Part shown: one piece after another, positions 34,560 through 41,966 of the stretch
How positions within the stretch are numbered: the first letter of the stretch is position 1
Layout of the letters: the number at the start of each line of letters is the position of its first letter
NCBI GenBank assembly: GCA_964497515.1
Contig: CAZCCV010000004.1
Location: 1 to 64,000, forward strand
DNA from: CAZCCV01 sp964497515
GTDB lineage: Bacteria > Armatimonadota > UBA5829 > DTLH01
DNA: 64,000 bases
Direction: 5' to 3'
Program-made: the position numbers and the translations under genes
The notes under the pieces: model-generated
The model's input: only the letters and a program-made list of their open reading frames with translations
The model's database searches: none
What the model was told of the DNA's origin: nothing

Positions 34560-36137
34560 TTATGAGTGCAAAGACTCCGGAGCAGTGCCTTTCGGCTCAA
34601 TTATGCCAAACAGCATCTTGGCGGCTGCTATCATTTGAGGTCTGGTGTAGCCGTACGTCGCAACGCACGTTACCATTTCTACATGCTTTTTAAGATCATA
34701 AGGCTCTCGGACAGCTACAACTGCCACCGGCTTGCCGATTGCCTGTATATGCTTCACCAGATCAGTCTGCGCTGGTTCGAAAACGTCCTTCGTCCAAGGC
34801 TCTTTGGAGCACGTGACCACAACAACCACTGCGGCTGTCTGTGCAAGGGAATCTGCTGCCTGCTGCCAGTTTTCATTCGTTGCAACAACCGACTGCGTAT
34901 TGTCGTGATAGGGTCTAATTTCTCTGGCAAGCAATTCGACTGCCGGATGGAGTCCAGTTACTACGAGTTTGCAGTTATCACTTATCTGAAGCGGAAGCAG
35001 CCTCCCTTTGTTGCTTGCAAGAGTCACGGCTGAATCGGCTATCTCCTGCGAAAGACGCTTGTTTTCTTGCTTGCCGAGTGCCTGAGATACCTTCTCCAAA
35101 TCCGTAGCGCGGCGATCTTCCAGTCGGTAGGCTCGCTTCAGATTCAGCACTCTTTCGACAGATTCATCAATACGGCTTTCGGGAATTCGGTTGTTCTGAA
35201 CAGCATCTATCAGCGCCTGCCTCATTTCTCGCTGAGTGCTGAGCGTATGGCAGGCAAGAACGACGTCTACTCCGGCCTCAACAGCCATTACAGCAGCTTC
35301 CCCGGCACCGAAGTTATCTGCAATAGCTTTCATCTCCATACAGTCTGTGACGACTACGCCCCCAAATCCCATTTCTTCTCGCAGCAGACCGGAAATGATC
35401 TGCTTCGACAGTGTAGCCGGTCGCTTGGAATCGATTGCCGAAAAGAGAATATGTGCAGACATTATCGAGCTCACGCCGGCATCTATCGCCTGCCGGAATG
35501 GTAGCAATTCTACTTCCTCGAGCCTTTCTCTTCTGTGTGGAATCGATGAAAGACCCAAATGAGAATCGACTGAAGTATCTCCGTGCCCGGGGAAGTGCTT
35601 CGCGCACGCAATCAGGCCGGCGTCCTGCATCCCGGAGATAGCAGCTTCTCCAAACGATGCTACCACCTCAGGAAGCTCGCCGTAGCTTCGAGTGCCGATT
35701 ATTGGGTTTGCGGGGTTGTTGTTGACATCTACACTGGGAGCGAAGTTCCAGTTAACGCCGAATGCTGTCAGTTCCTCTGCGGCTATCCGTCCTGCCAGCT
35801 TCGCATATTCCGAGCGACGAGTCGCACCTAGAGCCATGTTTCCGGGGAACACAGTGAAAGGCTCTTTGAACCGTGCCACTGCACCTCCTTCTTGATCGAC
35901 TCCAATAAGAAGGGGCAGATGCGATGTACTCTGCATCGTATTCAGCAGTTCTGCCGTCGCAAGATAGGGTGGAGCCAGGTTGCGACCCATCAGAATCACT
36001 CCGCCCACCTGCATATCCTCAATCAGTTCGCGAGCGTGTGCCGAGTAAGAGCGGCTCTCTTCTTCGTTCTCTCCAGCCCATCCAAAGCACAGCATCTGTC
36101 CGATTTTCTGTTCAACTGTCAGGTTAGTCGAGTCCAT
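34560..36137 (-). CDS. nagZ: Glycoside hydrolase family 3 beta-N-acetylhexosaminidase (NagZ-like)
   Basis: The ATG at 36137 begins MDSTNLTVEQKIGQML; in-frame sequence upstream overlaps the preceding small gene. The 525-residue product has the GH3 barrel with VDQEGGAVARF, the NagZ loop KHFPGHGDTSVDSH that carries the catalytic His/Asp pair, and VVVTDCMEMKAI with the predicted Asp nucleophile. A C-terminal alpha/beta domain of about 170 residues follows; this is absent from the short E. coli NagZ (341 residues) and present in B. subtilis NagZ. No signal peptide is visible. It removes GlcNAc from muropeptides. It is last in a peptidoglycan-related operon. Confidence 0.92.
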   Translation of the reverse strand: MDSTNLTVEQKIGQMLCFGWAGENEEESRSYSAHARELIEDMQVGGVILMGRNLAPPYLATAELLNTMQSTSHLPLLIGVDQEGGAVARFKEPFTVFPGNMALGATRRSEYAKLAGRIAAEELTAFGVNWNFAPSVDVNNNPANPIIGTRSYGELPEVVASFGEAAISGMQDAGLIACAKHFPGHGDTSVDSHLGLSSIPHRRERLEEVELLPFRQAIDAGVSSIMSAHILFSAIDSKRPATLSKQIISGLLREEMGFGGVVVTDCMEMKAIADNFGAGEAAVMAVEAGVDVVLACHTLSTQREMRQALIDAVQNNRIPESRIDESVERVLNLKRAYRLEDRRATDLEKVSQALGKQENKRLSQEIADSAVTLASNKGRLLPLQISDNCKLVVTGLHPAVELLAREIRPYHDNTQSVVATNENWQQAADSLAQTAAVVVVVTCSKEPWTKDVFEPAQTDLVKHIQAIGKPVAVVAVREPYDLKKHVEMVTCVATYGYTRPQMIAAAKMLFGIIEPKGTAPESLHS

Positions 36138-36156
36138 AGCACACCGGCGAAGGTCT

Positions 36157-36357
36157 TCAGCTAGTAGCGTGCTTGGCACGCTCTTCAGCCTCTTCGGCCG
36201 CTTCTACTGCATAGTCAAGATAGTCCCAGGACTGACCGTTCGCGTCTGGAAACTCTTCTCCAACCGGGTCGTGGAGTATCCAGCCCTGTTTGGGATCGAA
36301 CCCAAACCTCCAGCCCATCTCTTGCAGTTTTACAACTCTCTCGTCAGATAGCTCCAT
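36157..36357 (-). CDS. Small acidic protein of unknown function
   Basis: The ATG at 36357 lies 9 bases after AAAGG. The 66-residue product (MELSDERVVKLQEMGW.. GWILHDPVGEEFPDANG.. AVEAAEEAEERA) has a central aromatic-rich part and an acidic, Ala/Glu-rich predicted C-terminal helix. I do not recognise the family. It lies 77 bp after rdgB and 19 bp before nagZ in the same direction, so it is probably co-transcribed with the cell-wall operon. Confidence 0.55.
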   Translation of the reverse strand: MELSDERVVKLQEMGWRFGFDPKQGWILHDPVGEEFPDANGQSWDYLDYAVEAAEEAEERAKHATS

Positions 36358-36434
36358 TGCCGCGCACCTTTCCAAAGACTAATGTCGAAGAGAAGGAATC
36401 TGTCCCTAATCAATCAGTCGACAGTAGACAACCC

Positions 36435-37034
36435 TCAATCTGAACAGATGGTTTGCAGTATCTTTTTAGCTGCCCGAATTGCTTTGCCCCGATGGCTTAT
36501 TGCATCTTTTTCGGCAGCAGTGATCTCAGCAGTGGTTTTTCCCACTTCAGGGGCGAAGAAAATCGGGTCGTATCCGAAGCCGTTTACTCCTCGCGGCTCG
36601 TGGATGATAATTCCTTCAACTCTGCCTTCTGCTGTCCCGATTACTCTCCCTGGCTCCGCTACTGCAGCAACGGCAACAAAACGAGCTGTCCGCTCGCTAT
36701 CCGGAACATCCATTAAGAGATCGAGGACTTTCATATTCCTGTCCTCATCGGCAGCATCATCTCCAGCAAAGCGGCTGGAATAAACCCCCGGAGCACCATC
36801 CAGCGCATCTACAACCAGACCAGAATCGTCGGCAATCGCAATATCCCCCGTATGATTCGCTGCGGCAAGCGCTTTGATTTTTGCGTTACCTTCAAAGCTG
36901 TCTGCATCTTCGTTGGGTTCGGGTATAGGAGGGTAATCGCACAAAGAACGGATGTCGTAAGAGAGATCGTCCAGCATGCGCGCGATCTCTTTTGCCTTAG
37001 CCTGGTTGTTAGTGGCAATAACGAGTCGTCTCAC
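36435..37034 (-). CDS. rdgB: XTP/dITP diphosphatase (Ham1/RdgB family)
   Basis: The GTG start at 37034 overlaps the rph stop by 4 bases (GTGA). The 199-residue product has the HAM1 signatures ATNNQAKAKEIARML at the N terminus, IADDSGLVVDALDGAPGVYSSRFAG in the middle, and GFGYDPIFF and ISHRGKAIR near the C terminus. It hydrolyses non-canonical purine nucleoside triphosphates to keep them out of DNA and RNA. The rph-rdgB pairing is widespread in bacteria. Confidence 0.97.
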   Translation of the reverse strand: MRRLVIATNNQAKAKEIARMLDDLSYDIRSLCDYPPIPEPNEDADSFEGNAKIKALAAANHTGDIAIADDSGLVVDALDGAPGVYSSRFAGDDAADEDRNMKVLDLLMDVPDSERTARFVAVAAVAEPGRVIGTAEGRVEGIIIHEPRGVNGFGYDPIFFAPEVGKTTAEITAAEKDAISHRGKAIRAAKKILQTICSD

Positions 37035-37756
37035 AGTATTTCGCCAAGACTCTCTTTCACTTTGACGATCATTTCGCCCACACCTTTTTCTCCCAATTCC
37101 AGAAGCTTGTTTAACCGGTTGCGCGAAAATGGCATTCCCTCAGCAGTGCCTTGCAGTTCGACAAATCGGCCGGATGCCGTCTGCACTATGTTCATATCTA
37201 CGGAAGCATGCGAGTCTTCTGCGTAGCAGAGATCGAGTATCTCTTCATTCTGCACCACGCCTACAGAGATAGCAGCTAGTACATCGCTGATTGGAATCTT
37301 CCTGAAAACACCTTCTTCCTTCAGCACCTGCGCAGCTTCAACGAATGCTACGAAGGCGCCCGTTACCGATGCAGTTCTCGTGCCGCCATCTGCTTGTATG
37401 ACGTCGCAGTCCAGCCAGATGGTGCGTTCTCCCAAAGCATCGAGATCAACTACCGACCGTATCGCTCTACCGACTAGCCGCTGAATCTCCATTGTTCTGC
37501 CGCCGGCTCCACCTCGCCCAACCTCTCTTTGCGTGCGGGTGTGGCAAGACCTTGGGATCATGCCGTACTCAGCGCTTACCCAACCGGAACCGCTGCCTTT
37601 CCTGAATGCAGGAACCTTCTCCTCTATAGATGCGGTGCAGATGATTTTTGTGTCTCCCACTTCAATCAGGCACGAGCCTTCCGCATACTTGATGAACCCT
37701 CGGGTGATTTTAACTGGCCGCAGTTGGTCGTGTGCTCGGCCATCCAGTCGAATCAT
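37031..37756 (-). CDS. rph: Ribonuclease PH
   Basis: The ATG at 37756 (MIRLDGRAHDQLRPVKI) follows AAAGG; the longer in-frame extension overlaps murI and is discarded. The 241-residue product matches the usual length. It carries the RNase PH signatures CTASIEEKVPAFRKGSGSGW, VSAEYGMIPRSCHTRTQRE and RTMEIQRLVGRAIRSVVDL. It trims tRNA 3' ends phosphorolytically. It is coupled to rdgB by a 4-base overlap and follows murI by about 77 bp. Confidence 0.97.
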   Translation of the reverse strand: MIRLDGRAHDQLRPVKITRGFIKYAEGSCLIEVGDTKIICTASIEEKVPAFRKGSGSGWVSAEYGMIPRSCHTRTQREVGRGGAGGRTMEIQRLVGRAIRSVVDLDALGERTIWLDCDVIQADGGTRTASVTGAFVAFVEAAQVLKEEGVFRKIPISDVLAAISVGVVQNEEILDLCYAEDSHASVDMNIVQTASGRFVELQGTAEGMPFSRNRLNKLLELGEKGVGEMIVKVKESLGEIL

Positions 37757-37833
37757 GTCACTGCCTTTCTCGAAGCCTTCCTGGCTCAGTTTGATAAGGG
37801 CTGCGCCTCTCGTCGGGCGCTTGTTGTAATTGG

Positions 37834-38661
37834 CTAAACTTGCGAGTCTGGGTCGAGAATGAGATCCTTGCCCCAAAAAACCTGTTCTACGTTCTCAATC
37901 GGTCTTCCAAGGAACTTGCTTCCCAGACGAGCAAACTCCTTTATCTCTCCGCTTGCAGAGAATTGATGCTCCACGCAGCGGCTATCTTCTGCCGCGATGC
38001 CGAGTTCAGTAAGAGTGTTATGCAGTTGACTTACTGTTTCCTCCGCCGGATCGACCACAGTCACGCCTTGTGCCACGCGCTCAATAGCTAGCCGCAAAAA
38101 CGGATAGTGTGTGCACCCCAAAACCATTGCTTGCGTCCCACTCGTCAGCAGCGGTTCAATATACTGCCGCACCACTTTCCCTGCCTCTTCGCTTTCGGCC
38201 TTCCCGCTTTCAATCAGCGGAACAAATGCGGGACACGCTTGCTCCCAGACCACTGCTTGCGGGGCGAGCGTGCGAATGGCCTTTCCATACGCGCCGCTTT
38301 TTGTGGTTCCAGTTGTAGCCAGGACTCCAATGTTTTTTGCACCAGTTGCAACAACTGCGCGTGATCCAGCACTTATCATGCCGAGCATTGGAACGTCAGG
38401 AAAAGCGCGTCTGGAAGCTTCGAGACCGACAGCCGATGACATATTGCACGCCATCACAATTGCTTTTGCGCCTCGACTGATGAGAAACTGGGAAATAGCT
38501 ACAGCAAAGCTTTCTATCTCTTTGAGAGGGCGTTCGCCGTAAGGTACATGAAGAGTGTCGGCGAAGTAAATGATGGACTCGTTTGGCAGACGGCGGAGTA
38601 TCTCTCGCGCGACGGTCAGACCGCCGAGTCCGGAGTCGAACACACCTATCGGTCTTGTCAC
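37834..38661 (-). CDS. murI: Glutamate racemase
   Basis: The GTG start at 38661 overlaps the stop of the GerMN gene (GTGA). The 275-residue product has IGVFDSGLGGLTVAREI with the proton-handling Asp-Ser pair and both catalytic Cys motifs, VMACNMSSA and VLGCTHYPFL. It makes D-glutamate for peptidoglycan. Neighbouring amidase and NagZ-like genes make this a wall synthesis and turnover operon. The murI-gerM-rph-rdgB grouping is also seen in Bacillus. Confidence 0.97.
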   Translation of the reverse strand: MTRPIGVFDSGLGGLTVAREILRRLPNESIIYFADTLHVPYGERPLKEIESFAVAISQFLISRGAKAIVMACNMSSAVGLEASRRAFPDVPMLGMISAGSRAVVATGAKNIGVLATTGTTKSGAYGKAIRTLAPQAVVWEQACPAFVPLIESGKAESEEAGKVVRQYIEPLLTSGTQAMVLGCTHYPFLRLAIERVAQGVTVVDPAEETVSQLHNTLTELGIAAEDSRCVEHQFSASGEIKEFARLGSKFLGRPIENVEQVFWGKDLILDPDSQV

Positions 38662-39272
38662 TGTGCCTCGCTCGTTTCCACGCTTGGTGCAGTGGTCAGA
38701 TCTATCGGCCTTGAGACATCAACGTGACCACCAATCGACTCCAGCACAGACCCACCTATCAGAATCTGTACCTTGCCTACATCGTCAAACTGGCCAACCG
38801 TGCTCACTATGGCATCGACAAGGAGTTCTTCAACCTCAGAACCTCCTGTGAAGTTCTGCCTGATCTCCTTGCTTAGGTTCACGTAGGCTATATCATCCCT
38901 GATTTCAAACCCCAGAAGCCGAGTTCCCGTCGGAATCAGGTAGCGAGACTCTCCTTCTTCCCGATTGGTCAAAAGAAGCTTCTCCAACGCTGCCCTGTGG
39001 GGATCTTCCGATGCCAGAACTTCTCGCTTCTCAGCAACCAGTATTACCTCGTCCGCCACTATCCTCATAACATAGATGTCGACTTGGCGGCGCTTTTCCG
39101 GTGGATGAACTATGGTGGTAGGTTCTGGAGTATTGTGTTCAATCGACTGCGCAGGAGGCGGAGTCGGTGTCGCGTTGCGATAGACAATGAATGCTGCTGT
39201 TGCCGCACCTGCCAGCACAAGAACCAGAAATGCAAACGGTATTGAGGATCTTGCCGGCCGTTTCTTTCCCAT
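38658..39272 (-). CDS. GerMN-domain membrane-anchored protein
   Basis: The 204-residue product has a basic start, one membrane segment at about 11-31 (IPFAFLVLVLAGAATAAFIVY) and a Pro-rich linker. A C-terminal GerMN domain spans about 75-190 (RAALEKLLLTNREEGESRYLIPTGTRLLGFEIRDDIAYVNLSKE). GerM in Bacillus is a lipoprotein needed for sporulation and germination, but the GerMN domain is widespread in non-sporulating bacteria and its biochemical role is unclear. It lies between an amidase gene and murI. No other sporulation gene is seen. Confidence 0.88.
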   Translation of the reverse strand: MGKKRPARSSIPFAFLVLVLAGAATAAFIVYRNATPTPPPAQSIEHNTPEPTTIVHPPEKRRQVDIYVMRIVADEVILVAEKREVLASEDPHRAALEKLLLTNREEGESRYLIPTGTRLLGFEIRDDIAYVNLSKEIRQNFTGGSEVEELLVDAIVSTVGQFDDVGKVQILIGGSVLESIGGHVDVSRPIDLTTAPSVETSEAQ

Positions 39273-39274
39273 CT

Positions 39275-40909
39275 TTAGTTGACCTCTTGTTGTGTTCTGC
39301 CTTCAACATATGCCAGAAGTCCATCAACAATCGCATCCGCTACTGTTGCTCTATAATCGTCGTCGCACAGCTTATTGCGATCCTTAGTGCAGTCGATGAA
39401 CCCTGTCTCAATTAGTATTGCCGGAACATTGGCATTTCGTAACACGGAAAAACCAATAGATTTTGGATTGCCTCTCGTGTCGAGTTTCGCTCCCAAATCT
39501 TTCATTCCGGTCTTTTTTATAAGCTGATCCTGAATAATGTAAGCGAGTGCTCTGCTGCTTGGTTGCCCCGGATGATAGAAGGTCTCTATTCCGGAGAGTA
39601 GCTCAGGGCCGATTGCGTTACAGTGTATGCTGATGAAGAAATCCGCATTGTTCTTATCCGCCGTAGCAGGTCGCGCCGGGAGTTCGACATATACGTCGTC
39701 TTCTCGAGTCAGAATAACCTTTGCTCCCGCTTCCTCAAGCGCAGCGCGCACTCTCGCTGCAAAGAGTAGGTTAAGATCCTTTTCTTTCACTCCTGCGGCC
39801 TGTGCGCCCGGATCCCAGCCTCCGTGACCAGCATCCACTACTATGGTTTTATCCGCAAGTCTGCCTCCCGCTCCCGAAGGCAATCCTGCTGTTATCGTAA
39901 TCCCTGTTGAATTCGATTCAACACCGAAACTTGCGTAACGCGTGAGTTCACATACTACGGTTGCGGTTTTCTGCGTCCCTGAGTACCTTACTTCCGCTAT
40001 CAAGGGATGATTTACTCGTACACTCTCGCGGAAGCCAATGGTGGCGTTTTCGATATCTAAAACGATCCTGGGTGGGCTAGGAAGAAGCCTCGACTTCACC
40101 GTTGGCTTCCCTGTGGTTGCTACTTTTATCCGCACTCTATCGTTCGACTCGGCTTTTGCGCTTATCCCTGTAACAGTCACCGAAGGAATGACGACTTCGG
40201 GAGTCTGAGTATCCTTCGGTTTGATTGCGTGCGTTGTTGCACCGCCCAGAGAGACTCTTATTTCCTTGCTCGCCCCGGTTGTCAGAACCTGGTAGCCCAT
40301 TTTTCGACCGACATCCAGAACGATTCTCGATGTCGTATCAGTAAACTGCCCCAATCGGATCTGGGAGATGTCTGGACCACTCACCGAATACGCCTTGGAG
40401 CCGGTAGCAAGCCTCGATCCTTCAAGATCAATCTGAATCCGCCAGCCGGCAGAGCCATCGGGTGGCCAAATTCGCGCAGCCGACACCGTAACCGGTGCGG
40501 TAAGCTTCGCTATCAGTACAGAGTTCTCTATTTCGACGCTGATCAGTTTGGAGAGCAGTGTAGCTGTAGATGTGGAATTATCCCACGAATACGCCAGGTT
40601 AAGTGCTTTTGCGACTCTATCCAGCCTGACCATTTTCACCTGTTCGCGTTCGGTTACATCGAGCTCAATGGCACCCTCATCGAGCGCAACCGTTACCTTG
40701 CGTTCACCTAACGCATAGTTTGCGCCGAGTATCTTTAGGATACTGGCGGGGGCGTAGACCGTACTGCCTTCGACTACGGCCTTCGGAGAGAGCGCTGCTT
40801 CTTTGGTTCCAACTACCACGCGCGCATAACGGGGCGCAGCCTGCAGCACGGAACCCATAGAGAGCAGTGCGATGATGAGGATATATGGTCTTGCTATGTA
40901 TCGCATCAT
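39275..40909 (-). CDS. N-acetylmuramoyl-L-alanine amidase with AMIN domain
   Basis: The 544-residue product has a signal peptide of about 24 residues and an N-terminal copper-amine-oxidase-like/stalk domain (AALSPKAVVEGSTVYAPASILKILGA). AMIN-type domains lie between about 125 and 340. A C-terminal Amidase_3 domain starts at about 355. Zinc and catalytic residues are visible in VVDAGHGGWDPGA (His), LNLLFAARV preceded by KEKD, FFISIHCNA (His) and AILIETGFID (Glu). AMIN targets the enzyme to the wall or septum in AmiC-like proteins. It cleaves the amide between MurNAc and the stem peptide. It is first in the seven-gene wall operon. Confidence 0.92.
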   Translation of the reverse strand: MMRYIARPYILIIALLSMGSVLQAAPRYARVVVGTKEAALSPKAVVEGSTVYAPASILKILGANYALGERKVTVALDEGAIELDVTEREQVKMVRLDRVAKALNLAYSWDNSTSTATLLSKLISVEIENSVLIAKLTAPVTVSAARIWPPDGSAGWRIQIDLEGSRLATGSKAYSVSGPDISQIRLGQFTDTTSRIVLDVGRKMGYQVLTTGASKEIRVSLGGATTHAIKPKDTQTPEVVIPSVTVTGISAKAESNDRVRIKVATTGKPTVKSRLLPSPPRIVLDIENATIGFRESVRVNHPLIAEVRYSGTQKTATVVCELTRYASFGVESNSTGITITAGLPSGAGGRLADKTIVVDAGHGGWDPGAQAAGVKEKDLNLLFAARVRAALEEAGAKVILTREDDVYVELPARPATADKNNADFFISIHCNAIGPELLSGIETFYHPGQPSSRALAYIIQDQLIKKTGMKDLGAKLDTRGNPKSIGFSVLRNANVPAILIETGFIDCTKDRNKLCDDDYRATVADAIVDGLLAYVEGRTQQEVN

Positions 40910-41101
40910 GCGGCATCACCGAGTGTTTGCTATTACTGATTAAGACGCAGCCAATCACCGCGGCTACCCGTAATTCTAACAGGTAATTCCCTCAAACGGA
41001 ACCCCTGAGGCTGTTTACGTTCTAAAACTCATCAAATAATTTGGATTCGGCCCCGCATCGTTTCTCCATATGCAATTTTCGGAAGATGCATCGCATTTCA
41101 T

Positions 41102-41130
41102 TTGACACTCAATAGCGAGGCTAATATAAT
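41102..41130 (+). promoter_or_regulatory. Consensus promoter of the beta-helix protein gene
   Basis: TTGACA (41102-41107) and TATAAT (41125-41130) are exact consensus hexamers, 17 bp apart. The first in-frame ATG at 41139 is only 8 bases past the -10 box, so the transcript may be leaderless. Confidence 0.85.
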
Positions 41131-41138
41131 CTCCCTGA

Positions 41139-41891
41139 ATGACATTGATGCTCGGGGGGACTGGTTTGCTTAGACCGGAAGACTTTTTTGATCTTGATAG
41201 TTTCGAGTTTAGCGATGTTTTCGACCACTGCGACTACGTTTGGCAGGCGCTGGTTCGGATAGGCGTTTTTGCACTTGGATACATCACCGAGATAGATGGT
41301 GAAAACACTATCTTCGGCGAAGTCAGACCAGGCGCGCATATAGACGACTGTCACAGCGTTGTTGTAGGTCACGGAACGGTTGTCGAGCCAGGAGCTTACA
41401 TTCAGGGGCCGGCCGTTATCGGCGAGAATTGCCAGATCCGTCACGGAGCGTACATCCGTGGTCACGTCATCATCGGAAACGGCTGTATAGTCGGCCACTC
41501 CTCAGAGCTCAAAAACGCCATTATGCTGGATAGCTCGCAGGCTCCTCACTTTGCCTATGTAGGGGACAGCATATTGGGCAGAAAGGCCAATCTTGGCGCT
41601 GGCACAAGACTTTCTAACGTTCCTGTGCTGAGTGTGAAAGATGAGGCTACAGGCAAAAGGCCGACCATAAAGATCAAAATTGGAGACACCACATACGATA
41701 CCGGATTGCAGAAGTTCGGCGCAATCATCGGTGATGGTGTGCAGACGGGCTGCAACGTGGTAACAAACCCAGGAACCCTTATTGCGCCTGGCACAATGGT
41801 TTACCCGAACGTTTCTGTCAGAAAAGGCTACTACGGCCCGAATCAAATACTGAAGCTCACGCAGAATACCGAGCTCATAGAGCGCTTCTAA
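41139..41891 (+). CDS. Left-handed beta-helix (LbH) acyltransferase/nucleotidyltransferase-like protein
   Basis: The ATG at 41139 would give a leaderless message; a TTG at 41166 behind GGGGGG is an alternative start giving 241 residues. The product is dominated by hexapeptide repeats from about residue 65 to 235 (GAHIDD, VVVGHG, VIGENCQIRHGAYIRG, VIIGNGCIVGHSSE, LGAGTRLSN, VTNPGTLIAPGTMVYPNVSV). This matches the C-terminal domain of GlmU-type sugar-phosphate enzymes, without the nucleotidyltransferase domain. It probably binds a sugar nucleotide and may be an acyltransferase. It stands alone with its own promoter and terminator. Confidence 0.8.
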   Translation: MTLMLGGTGLLRPEDFFDLDSFEFSDVFDHCDYVWQALVRIGVFALGYITEIDGENTIFGEVRPGAHIDDCHSVVVGHGTVVEPGAYIQGPAVIGENCQIRHGAYIRGHVIIGNGCIVGHSSELKNAIMLDSSQAPHFAYVGDSILGRKANLGAGTRLSNVPVLSVKDEATGKRPTIKIKIGDTTYDTGLQKFGAIIGDGVQTGCNVVTNPGTLIAPGTMVYPNVSVRKGYYGPNQILKLTQNTELIERF

Positions 41892-41897
41892 ATTGCA

Positions 41898-41931
41898 GAG
41901 TCCTCTCTAAGCAAACTGCCAGAGAGGACTC
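41898..41931. terminator. Terminator between the beta-helix gene and the activase gene
   Basis: GAGTCCTCTCT (41898-41908) and AGAGAGGACTC (41921-41931) form a perfect 11-bp stem. No strong T tract follows. Confidence 0.65.
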
Positions 41932-41966
41932 AGAAACGCTATTTAAGCGGTTTATCAGTCTGCGTT

